In this document: one piece after another, positions 14,782 to 21,529 of the stretch
Position numbering within the stretch: the stretch's first letter is position 1
Layout: each line of letters starts with the position of its first letter
Assembly (NCBI GenBank): GCA_947164965.1
Contig: CAMUYR010000004.1
Location: forward strand, 62,001 to 126,000
Direction: 5' to 3'
Length of the DNA stretch: 64,000 nucleotides
Source of the DNA: an uncultured Prevotella sp.
GTDB lineage: Bacteria; Bacteroidota; Bacteroidia; Bacteroidales; Bacteroidaceae
Notes under the pieces: model-generated
Databases searched by the model: none
Seen by the model: only the letters and a program-made list of their open reading frames with translations
Told to the model about the DNA's origin: nothing
Program-made: the position numbers and the translations under genes

Positions 14782-15312
14782 AGTCAGAAATTCATTAAGA
14801 CACAGAACAAGATCAAGGATTCGAAGTCGTTCGGCAAGTACTACGCCAAGGCCGTCTACGACGTCAACTTCATCGGCACCGAGGAGTTGGGCGAGTTCAT
14901 CCAGACACAGTGCTCTGTCAAGAAGTCGGACATCAAGGCCGTGCTCCAGGAACTGGGCGAGGCCATGAAGCACTTCTTCGAGCTCGGACAGAAAGTGAAG
15001 ATCGACGGCATCGGCATCTTCAAGGTGGGATTCTCCAGCATCGGCGTCGCCAAGCCCGAGCAGGTCAACGCCACGACCATCACCCGCCGTCGCGTCCTCT
15101 TCGCACCCGAGACGGAGCGCATCGTGGTAGGTCAGACGGTGAACAGCCAGGGCGTCATCAAGCAGAAGTACGTCAGCGCCAAGTCGCTGCTCAAGGACGT
15201 CGTCTTCGAAGAGACACACGAGAATGCCTCCCCTAACACCTCCGAAGGAGGGGGAAGTAGCCAGACACCAGCGCCAACCAACAATGGCGATGAACCGGGT
15301 GAGGGCGATTAA
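14779..15312 (+). CDS. HU-HIG family DNA-binding protein, copy 1
   Basis: 177 residues. The first about 125 residues form an HU/IHF-like fold variant (TQNKIKDSKSFGKYYAKAVY..., VKIDGIGIFKVGFSSIGV), and the tail is a low-complexity Gly/Ser/Pro segment ending TNNGDEPGEGD. This matches the HU-HIG group (HU fused to glycine-rich or other tails) of Bacteroidales. It is followed by a smalltalk gene 28 bases downstream. A second, diverged copy at 55662-56174 shares the same last ten residues. Probably nucleoid or element-DNA binding; no direct role is known. Confidence 0.85.
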   Translation: MSQKFIKTQNKIKDSKSFGKYYAKAVYDVNFIGTEELGEFIQTQCSVKKSDIKAVLQELGEAMKHFFELGQKVKIDGIGIFKVGFSSIGVAKPEQVNATTITRRRVLFAPETERIVVGQTVNSQGVIKQKYVSAKSLLKDVVFEETHENASPNTSEGGGSSQTPAPTNNGDEPGEGD

Positions 15313-15340
15313 GAGAGAGATTTATTAACTAAACTAGACA

Positions 15341-15445
15341 ATGATGAAGAATAAGGCATTTTGGAAGGCCATTGGCCAGGTGATCATTTCTATTGTGACT
15401 GCAGCTATCACGGCGCTCGGCACCACCAGCTGCGCAGGATTCTAA
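15341..15445 (+). CDS. Smalltalk microprotein, copy 1
   Basis: 34 residues (MMKNKAFWKAIGQVIISIV then TAAITALGTTSCAGF). It fits the Bacteroidales smalltalk family: a short basic start, Trp, one hydrophobic helix and a C-terminal GTTSC. It probably sits in the membrane; the Cys near the end is conserved in both copies here. It overlaps no other gene and follows HU-HIG as in other modules. Function unknown; too short for most gene finders. Confidence 0.82.
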   Translation: MMKNKAFWKAIGQVIISIVTAAITALGTTSCAGF

Positions 15446-15446
15446 G

Positions 15447-15629
15447 CGATGCGGTCAACCCGAAGACACGCGTACCGAGGCGCAGAAGACTGAAATGCGC
15501 AGACTGCTGAAGGAGCTGATACAGCGTTACCCCCACGCCGTCATCGTAGGTCATCATGACCTCAATCCGCACAAGGACTGTCCGTGCTTCGATGCAGTCA
15601 ACGAATATAAGGATCTGCAGCCGAAGTAA
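15447..15629 (+). pseudogene. N-acetylmuramoyl-L-alanine amidase remnant (C-terminal third)
   Basis: Starting immediately after the smalltalk stop, the frame reads CGQPEDTRTEAQKTEMRRL...YPHAVIVGHHDLNPHKDCPCFDAVNEYKDLQPK and stops at 15629. It matches the end of the phage-like amidases that normally follow smalltalk in this module, including the zinc-site HHDLNPHKDCPCF region. The N-terminal 80-90 residues and the start codon are missing, so the gene is non-functional. Confidence 0.8.
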
Positions 15630-15659
15630 GCATCATCATCATATAAAACGAACACGATA

Positions 15660-15696
15660 CACGCATTTGGACCATGTCCCAAATGCGTGCATTGTT
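15660..15696 (+). terminator. Probable terminator of the first mobile module
   Basis: CACGCATTTGG (15660-15670) pairs perfectly with CCAAATGCGTG (15679-15689) over an 8-base loop and is followed by a short T-rich stretch. The remaining 15697-15837 shows no supported gene. Confidence 0.6.
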
Positions 15697-15863
15697 TTGT
15701 AAGCTACGTTAGCATCAAGAGCGACGACTGGTCGGTTGAGACTGTCGATGCCTATACTCAGGAGTTGAACAAATACATCCACTTCACCGTCTATCAGGTT
15801 GCTTTTTTAAGGGCAACTCTCCTTTTTTTGCCTCCTCATGTTACTTGTTTCGGTAAAAAGTTG

Positions 15864-15871
15864 TAACTTTG
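15864..15871 (+). promoter_or_regulatory. Promoter -7 box of the HPr-kinase-like gene
   Basis: TAACTTTG, with TTG at 15845-15847; start near 15878 supports the ATG at 15898. Confidence 0.65.
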
Positions 15872-15897
15872 CAATCGCACTATCGAATGCATCAGAG

Positions 15898-16782
15898 ATG
15901 AGAGAGACGAGATATTACAAAGTAGCAGGGCACGGCTTTAGCGTGACGGCTGAAAGCAGCGACTTCGGGATGATGGAGAATTATGCCCCGTTTTGCTGCG
16001 ACATAGTCGGAGCATACGGGACGGAAGAGACGCAAGAGCGTGCTTTCGTGCTGGACATCGAAGAGGGCGAGGCACCTGTCTATGCCGAAGAAATGCGACA
16101 AGAGGAAGAGGGGCAGGAAATTGTCTGCGGACGGGCTGAAGACGGCAGGCCCCTGTTTGAGTTCCGATGGTGGCAGCAGACGGCTGGATGGCTGGTGTGT
16201 GCCAAAAACTATGATGAGGGGCAGCTTATCATCAAGGCTGGTCCACAGCGCAAGATGGCTATCGACAATGCGCTGATGGTGCTCTATGCTCTGGCTACTG
16301 CCGACAAGGGCACGGTGCTCTTTCATGCAGCCGTGGTAAGCCACCAGGGGCGCGCCTACATGTTTCTGGGCAAGAGCGGCACGGGTAAGAGCACGCATGC
16401 AGGGCTGTGGGTGAGACACATCGGCGGCACTGAACTCGTGAACGATGATAACCCCGTGGTTCGTCTCGACGGTGAGGGACAAGCCGTGGCGTATGGTTCT
16501 CCCTGGAGCGGCAAAACACCCTGCTACCGCAATGTATGCTATCCGCTGGATGGCATCGTGCTGCTGAGTCAGGCACCCTACAACCAGATAGAACCGCTCA
16601 GGGGACTGGCTGCCTATGCCGCTCTGGTACCCAGCATCAGCGGCATGCGCTGGGACACGCTGATAGCCGAGGGCCTGCATCAGACAGAGAACACATTGGC
16701 ATCGACAGTACCCACATGGCATTTGGCATGTCTGCCCGACAAGGCGGCAGCAGAACTATGCCAACAGACTATTGAGAAATAA
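15898..16782 (+). CDS. HPr kinase/phosphorylase-like P-loop protein
   Basis: 294 residues. The C-terminal half resembles the HprK catalytic core: LFHAAVV, Walker A FLGKSGTGKSTHA (about 155-167), then VNDDNPVVR and a GSPWSGK stretch. The N-terminal part has no recognised domain. Relatives in Bacteroidales are annotated as HprK-like or serine kinase of unknown substrate, often near polysaccharide or peptide-modification genes. No HPr gene is nearby. It is followed after 31 bases by a polysaccharide deacetylase gene, probably in one operon. Kinase activity on a protein or small molecule is plausible, not shown. Confidence 0.7.
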   Translation: MRETRYYKVAGHGFSVTAESSDFGMMENYAPFCCDIVGAYGTEETQERAFVLDIEEGEAPVYAEEMRQEEEGQEIVCGRAEDGRPLFEFRWWQQTAGWLVCAKNYDEGQLIIKAGPQRKMAIDNALMVLYALATADKGTVLFHAAVVSHQGRAYMFLGKSGTGKSTHAGLWVRHIGGTELVNDDNPVVRLDGEGQAVAYGSPWSGKTPCYRNVCYPLDGIVLLSQAPYNQIEPLRGLAAYAALVPSISGMRWDTLIAEGLHQTENTLASTVPTWHLACLPDKAAAELCQQTIEK

Positions 16783-16813
16783 ACAGAATACTGTATAAAT
16801 AATAATTAGGAAT

Positions 16814-17593
16814 ATGATATTGTTAAGTTTTGACACTGAGGAGTTTGACGTACCTCGCGAGCATGGCGTAGATTTCACTTTGGAGGATGGCATGAAGGTA
16901 TCGATTGTTGGTACCAACAGGATACTCGATGTTATGAAGCAGAACGGTGTGCGTGCCACGTTCTTCTGCACGGGTAACTTTGCTGAGAATGCTCCTGAGG
17001 TGATGCAGCGCATCATGGACGAGGGACACGAGGTGGCCTGCCACGGTGTAGACCACTGGCAACCCAAGGAGACCGACTTCGTACGTTCGAAGGAGATAGT
17101 AGAACGCTGCACGGGACGCACCGTCTATGGCTACCGTCAGCCTCGCATGTTCCCCGTTGTAGAGTCGGAAATCAAGCGGGCAGGCTATCGGTATAACTCG
17201 TCGCTGAATCCTGCCTTCATTCCAGGTCGCTATATGCATCTGACCGATCCGCGCACCCCATTTATGAAAGACGGTGTGCTGCAGATTCCTGCCTCCGTCA
17301 CCCCGATCGTCCGATTCCCGCTATTCTGGCTGTCACTACATAACCTGCCTGAAAGCCTATACCACTGGATGGTACGCCGCACGCTGAAGAAAGACGGACA
17401 TTTTGTCACCTATTTCCACCCCTGGGAGTTCTTCGAACTGAAGGATCATCCTGAATTCAAGATGCCATTCATCATCAAGAACCATAGCGGACAACAGATG
17501 ATGCAGCGTCTGGACCGTCTGGTAAAGATGCTAAAGGATGAAGGTCATGAATTCATCACCTACAGCGAGTTTACAGACAGGGTTCATGTCTGA
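16814..17593 (+). CDS. Polysaccharide deacetylase family protein (NodB-like)
   Basis: 259 residues with NodB homology motifs: SFDTEEFD at the N-terminus (catalytic Asp, metal Asp), TFFCTGNFAE, CHGVDHW (metal His pair), GYRQPRM, and a C-terminal THYFHPWEF-like stretch (VTYFHPWEFFELKDHP). No signal peptide, so it should be cytoplasmic or act on lipid-linked intermediates. Related proteins remove acetyl groups from surface-glycan precursors. Downstream of the HprK-like gene, convergent with glsB. Substrate unknown. Confidence 0.85.
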   Translation: MILLSFDTEEFDVPREHGVDFTLEDGMKVSIVGTNRILDVMKQNGVRATFFCTGNFAENAPEVMQRIMDEGHEVACHGVDHWQPKETDFVRSKEIVERCTGRTVYGYRQPRMFPVVESEIKRAGYRYNSSLNPAFIPGRYMHLTDPRTPFMKDGVLQIPASVTPIVRFPLFWLSLHNLPESLYHWMVRRTLKKDGHFVTYFHPWEFFELKDHPEFKMPFIIKNHSGQQMMQRLDRLVKMLKDEGHEFITYSEFTDRVHV

Positions 17594-17623
17594 TTATTAC
17601 AAGACCAAGACTATCCGGACAGA

Positions 17624-18616
17624 TTATTCCTTGTACTTATAGATCAACTTATTGGCACCGGAGGTGAGCTCCAGTTCGTCGCGGTGCTCACGGATAAACG
17701 AGTCGATATGACGCTTGCGCTTGTCCTCGAGAATCTCGTCAACGGCTATCAGGATACCCGTTTCCTCCACATCGCCAAAACCGTAGTTGATGGCTGTACC
17801 GAAGAGTTTCATCGTTGGCGAAAGCCCCATATAGGCATTGACCAGCGGTGGGATGTTATAGCCCATCTTGCGAATCTCGTGATTGAGCACCAGATAGTCG
17901 TCCTTAAAGGTCTTGCCACAGAAGAGGGCTTCCAATTCCTTCACATCGGTCTCTAATTCCAAGGGCTTTGTAGGAATAATCAGACGCTCCTTGTCGTCGA
18001 AATGTTTCTTCAGGAAATAAAGAATCATATCGCGGCCCTTACGGATATAGGAAGGATACATGGTCATCTTGCCGAAATAATACTTCACATTTGGTCTGAT
18101 CACCGTCAGGGCACCCAGACCGTCCCAGAGGTTGTCGAGAGCAAAAAGACTCTTGGCACCCATGCGCGACGACTGGTAGGGCAATGCCACAAAGGAACGC
18201 CCCAGTTCGACGGTCCGAGGAGCATACTCCTTGATAAACTTCTCTGAGAAATGGAACATGTGGCTGGTAGCCAAGATAGGCTGTCCCTGAGCATCATACT
18301 GCCAGTCTTCACCCAAAAGATAACGATAACCCCCGATTATCTCCTCTTCATCAGGATTCCATACTATGAGCTGCTTGTAACAATTCTCACAGGTATCAAA
18401 CTCGTCGATATCCATCTCCTTACCTGTGCCTCCACCTGCTTCACGGAATGCCACTTCGCGCAGTCGGCCAATCTCCTTCATGACATTGGGCGCATTATGA
18501 GCGGTGATAATGAAAATCTGGTTATTGCTCTTGTTGGTCATACGAAGCTGCTTGTCGGGGGTCAGCTCGCTTTTGAGCAATTCTTTGCTGATGGGTGCGA
18601 TGATAGGCTGTTCCAT
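17624..18616 (-). CDS. glsB: GlsB-like glycine N-acyltransferase (GNAT fold)
   Basis: 330 residues, homologous to the hemolysin/ornithine-acyltransferase GNAT group (EIGRLREVAFREAGGGTGKEMDIDEFD, VELGRSFVALPYQ, GALTVIRPNVKYYFGKMTMYPSYIRKGRDM). In Bacteroides thetaiotaomicron GlsB adds a 3-hydroxy fatty acid to glycine, giving commendamide-type N-acyl glycine, and its neighbour GlsA adds the second acyl chain to make glycine lipids. Here glsA lies 58 bases upstream on the same strand, the same pairing. The pair is therefore assigned to glycine-lipid (and flavolipin) synthesis at the inner membrane. Gene identity is from recall of family features and order. Confidence 0.75.
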   Translation of the reverse strand: MEQPIIAPISKELLKSELTPDKQLRMTNKSNNQIFIITAHNAPNVMKEIGRLREVAFREAGGGTGKEMDIDEFDTCENCYKQLIVWNPDEEEIIGGYRYLLGEDWQYDAQGQPILATSHMFHFSEKFIKEYAPRTVELGRSFVALPYQSSRMGAKSLFALDNLWDGLGALTVIRPNVKYYFGKMTMYPSYIRKGRDMILYFLKKHFDDKERLIIPTKPLELETDVKELEALFCGKTFKDDYLVLNHEIRKMGYNIPPLVNAYMGLSPTMKLFGTAINYGFGDVEETGILIAVDEILEDKRKRHIDSFIREHRDELELTSGANKLIYKYKE

Positions 18617-18674
18617 TCTTATTGGTTTTCTAGTTTATTTATTGATTTAGACTGTCTATTATTTTTCTATATTT

Positions 18675-19499
18675 TTAAAGTGAATACACTTGATCCTGCA
18701 CATAATGTGCCCACTCTGCCGGTGTCTTGCTCTTATCGAAAGTCTGCCAGGGGATAGGCTTGCCGATCTTCACTTCGAACGTCTTGCCTACATTCTTATA
18801 CATCTCGTCGACGAGGAAGAGCATGGCCAGATTGAAAGGCAGAAAACGATCGCTGAAATTAGCCAGGCGATAGAAGAAATTGGAGTTGTGACCACTAAAG
18901 TGAATAGGAACGATATCACGCTGATACTCAACGCTTTTGGTCACAAAAGTCTTCGACCAGGGAATGTCGCGAATAACACCTTTTCGCTTTCTGGAGCAAA
19001 TGCCTGCTGGATACATCAGCATGTGGTTATCGCTCTCGAAACCAGCCTTCACCATAGCCGGAAAATTACGGCTCTGCTTGCCCGTCTTATTGATAGGAAT
19101 GCAGAGCGGTGCCAACCCAGGAAGATTCATCAGAAGGTCGTTGACTAGGTAGCGGAAACGCGAGTCGTAGAAACGTCCGATGATGGCCCCAAGCGCAACA
19201 CCATCTTCACCCCCCAAAGGATGGTTGGAAACAAAGGTATAGAGGCGACCGTCATCAGGAGCCGGCAGGTTTTCCTTACCTTTCACCACAAGCGTCATAT
19301 CCAAATATCGCACACATTCCTCGAGCCAAGGTGTACCCACCTTGTCGCGCGACTCCCAGAGAAACTTGTTCACCTGATCCTGATGAGCAATGCGCTTCAG
19401 CCATGACACAAAGGGTCGTGGAACCCATTTAGCCTTGGGACCCATTTTGCTCTTCAGAATACTATCGATGTCGATCGTTTTCTCTGTAATTCGCTCCAT
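18675..19499 (-). CDS. glsA: GlsA-like lysophospholipid-type O-acyltransferase
   Basis: 274 residues of the PlsC/LPLAT superfamily. The catalytic HX4(D/E) motif appears as NHPLGGEDG, and the acyl-acceptor block as MLMYPAGICSRKRKG (equivalent to FPEGTRS). No signal peptide. Adjacent to glsB; together they match the two-step glycine-lipid pathway, GlsA adding the O-linked acyl chain to the 3-hydroxyl of N-acyl glycine. Promoter TACCTTTG at 19527-19534. Confidence 0.75.
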   Translation of the reverse strand: MERITEKTIDIDSILKSKMGPKAKWVPRPFVSWLKRIAHQDQVNKFLWESRDKVGTPWLEECVRYLDMTLVVKGKENLPAPDDGRLYTFVSNHPLGGEDGVALGAIIGRFYDSRFRYLVNDLLMNLPGLAPLCIPINKTGKQSRNFPAMVKAGFESDNHMLMYPAGICSRKRKGVIRDIPWSKTFVTKSVEYQRDIVPIHFSGHNSNFFYRLANFSDRFLPFNLAMLFLVDEMYKNVGKTFEVKIGKPIPWQTFDKSKTPAEWAHYVQDQVYSL

Positions 19500-19526
19500 T
19501 CTCTCTTAATAGCTACTAACAAGTTG

Positions 19527-19534
19527 CAAAGGTA
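19527..19534 (-). promoter_or_regulatory. glsA-glsB promoter -7 box
   Basis: CAAAGGTA on plus (TACCTTTG on minus), 28 bases before the glsA ATG; the start site falls near 19520. Confidence 0.65.
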
Positions 19535-19615
19535 ATGAATTTATTTATAACTTCTGCACGAAAAGTGCAAAAATGTGCAAAAAGTGATTTTTAATATTTA
19601 TTCACATAAAAAATG

Positions 19616-19640
19616 TGGGGAATTGTGGGGAATTGTGGGG
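19616..19640 (+). promoter_or_regulatory. MraZ operator, three TGGGG boxes
   Basis: TGGGG occurs at 19616-19620, 19626-19630 and 19636-19640, exactly one helical turn apart. MraZ in other bacteria binds three or more TGGGN repeats at 10-base spacing upstream of its own cluster. The boxes fill the space just upstream of the -7 box, so bound MraZ should repress. Confidence 0.85.
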
Positions 19641-19649
19641 AGAATTGAT

Positions 19650-19657
19650 TACCTTTG
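19650..19657 (+). promoter_or_regulatory. dcw cluster promoter -7 box
   Basis: TACCTTTG, 43 bases before the mraZ ATG. Confidence 0.75.
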
Positions 19658-19699
19658 CACCCAAGTATCAGTAAACTGTTAATAATATAAGAGGTACAC

Positions 19700-20152
19700 A
19701 TGCGCTTTTTAGGTAACATAGAGGCCAAAGTCGACGCTAAGGGACGCGCTTTCCTACCTGCTGTTTTCCGCAAGGTATTACAGGCAGGTGGCGAGGAGCG
19801 ACTTGTTATGCGCAAGGACGTCTTTCAGGCGTGCCTGGTACTCTATCCCGAGAGTGTATGGAACGAACAGATGGATCTGATGCGCAGCCGGCTGAACCGC
19901 TGGAACAAGCAACAACAGCAGGTGTTCCGCCAGTTTGTGTCGGAAGTAGAACTGCTCACTCTTGATGGCAACGGACGCTTCCTCATCCCGAAACGCTACC
20001 TGCGTATGGCAGAGATAGACCAAGACATCAAGTTTACAGGAATGGGCGACACCATTGAGATATGGAGCAATAAGAAAGCCGAAGAACAGCAGATGGCGCC
20101 AGAGGAATTTGAAGCCGCTCTACAAGAACTAATGGGAGACGATAATATATGA
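19700..20152 (+). CDS. mraZ: MraZ transcriptional regulator
   Basis: 150 residues with two AbrB-like swapped-hairpin repeats: FLGNIEAKVDAKGRAFLPAVFRK at the N-terminus and VELLTLDGNGRFLIPKRYLRMAEI in the middle. MraZ forms a ring that binds the TGGGG boxes at 19616-19640 and represses the division/wall operon that it heads. It overlaps rsmH by 4 bases. Confidence 0.95.
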   Translation: MRFLGNIEAKVDAKGRAFLPAVFRKVLQAGGEERLVMRKDVFQACLVLYPESVWNEQMDLMRSRLNRWNKQQQQVFRQFVSEVELLTLDGNGRFLIPKRYLRMAEIDQDIKFTGMGDTIEIWSNKKAEEQQMAPEEFEAALQELMGDDNI

Positions 20153-21060
20153 TAACGACGGCTGAGACATATCATATTCCAGTTCTCCTGAAGGAGAGCG
20201 TCGACGGGCTGGCTATCCAGCCCGACGGCATTTACGTAGACGTAACTTTCGGCGGCGGCGGCCACTCGAAGGAAATACTCTCGCGACTGGGCAGCAAAGG
20301 CCATCTGTACAGCTTCGACCAGGATGCTGACGCAGAAAAAAATATCGTCGACGATGATAGATTTACCTTTGTGCGCAGCAACTTTAGATATATCAGCCAA
20401 TGGATGCGCTACTATGGTATCGAGAAGATTGACGGACTCCTGGCAGATCTGGGTGTTTCAAGTCACCACTTTGACGACGAGACACGTGGATTCTCCTTCC
20501 GCTTCGACGCGCCACTCGATATGCGCATGAACAAACGGGCCGGACAGACTGCAGCCGATATTCTGAACGACTACAGCGAAGAGCAGTTGGCAGACGTGTT
20601 TTATCTGTATGGAGAACTGAAGAACGCCCGTAAGATAGCCAAGGCCGTATGCGACTACCGCAAGCAGCAACGCCTGGAAACAACTGCCCATCTGGCAGAA
20701 GCCACAGGAGACCTGATGCGTTCGGAGCGTGAGAAGAAAGATATGGCCCGCCTGTATCAGGCCTTGCGCATAGAGGTCAACCACGAGATGGACGCCCTGC
20801 GTGACATGCTGAAAGGTGCTACCGAATGGCTCCGCGAGGGCGGACGGTTGAGTGTTATCACCTATCACTCTCTGGAAGACCGCATCGTAAAGAACGTGAT
20901 GAAGGCCGGCAATGCCGAAGGCCGTGTGGAGCAAGACTTCTACGGACGCATTACGTCGCCCTTCAGACTGATTAACAAGGCGACCACCCCCGACGAGGCT
21001 GAGAAGCAGCGCAACCCACGAAGCCGTAGCGCAAAGTTGAGAATAGCCGAAAAGATTTGA
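20149..21060 (+). CDS. rsmH: 16S rRNA (cytosine1402-N4)-methyltransferase RsmH
   Basis: 303 residues, normal length. Motifs: HIPVLLKESVDGL at the N-terminus, SAM-binding VDVTFGGGGHSKEIL, DGLLADLGVSSHHFDD, RGFSFRFDAPLDMRMN, and C-terminal VITYHSLEDRIVKN with NPRSRSAKLR. It methylates N4 of C1402 in 16S rRNA. Overlaps mraZ, as is usual at the head of dcw clusters. Confidence 0.97.
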   Translation: MITTAETYHIPVLLKESVDGLAIQPDGIYVDVTFGGGGHSKEILSRLGSKGHLYSFDQDADAEKNIVDDDRFTFVRSNFRYISQWMRYYGIEKIDGLLADLGVSSHHFDDETRGFSFRFDAPLDMRMNKRAGQTAADILNDYSEEQLADVFYLYGELKNARKIAKAVCDYRKQQRLETTAHLAEATGDLMRSEREKKDMARLYQALRIEVNHEMDALRDMLKGATEWLREGGRLSVITYHSLEDRIVKNVMKAGNAEGRVEQDFYGRITSPFRLINKATTPDEAEKQRNPRSRSAKLRIAEKI

Positions 21061-21096
21061 TAATAGACACATCATACGAGTATAAAGAAACAGAAG

Positions 21097-21522
21097 ATGG
21101 CAACAGAAGAGGAGAAAAAGATAGCGGAGGAAGAGAAGCTGAAAGAAACCCTCCAGATTATCAAAGAGACAGCCAGCGAGGAAGACCCTAAACCCTCGCA
21201 GCAACTGACGTTGCGCTCGATTCTCGGTGGTGACCTGCTGACCACTCAGAGAGTACGTTCGCAGATCTGGCTGTTTGTGATGATTGTAGCCTTCACCATC
21301 GTCTATGTCGCCTTCCGTTACCAGTGCCAGCAGGATATGATTAGGATTGACAAGTTGGAAAACCAACTGAAGGATGCCAAATTCAAGGCCCTGTCATCAT
21401 CGAGCACACTGACCGAGAAATGCAGGGAGAGCCATGTGCTCGACATTCTGAAGCAGAACAAGGACTCGCTGCTGCACCAAGCAGACCAGCCGCCCTACAT
21501 CATAGAAGTACCCGAAGAGTAG
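21097..21522 (+). CDS. ftsL: FtsL-like division protein
   Basis: 141 residues: acidic/basic cytoplasmic N-terminus (about 1-54), one membrane helix (IWLFVMIVAFTIVYVAF) and a periplasmic coiled-coil segment (IRIDKLENQLKDAKFKALSSS...). Position between rsmH and ftsI plus this topology identify it as FtsL, the divisome scaffold. Sequence similarity to distant FtsL is low, as is usual. Confidence 0.85.
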   Translation: MATEEEKKIAEEEKLKETLQIIKETASEEDPKPSQQLTLRSILGGDLLTTQRVRSQIWLFVMIVAFTIVYVAFRYQCQQDMIRIDKLENQLKDAKFKALSSSSTLTEKCRESHVLDILKQNKDSLLHQADQPPYIIEVPEE

Positions 21523-21529
21523 AAACGAT

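Noticed and set aside
15697..15837. Open frame reading SYVSIKSDDWSVETVDAYTQ after the first module
   Set aside because: No start codon, no recognisable family, and it runs through the terminator hairpin; probably non-coding or an untraceable remnant.
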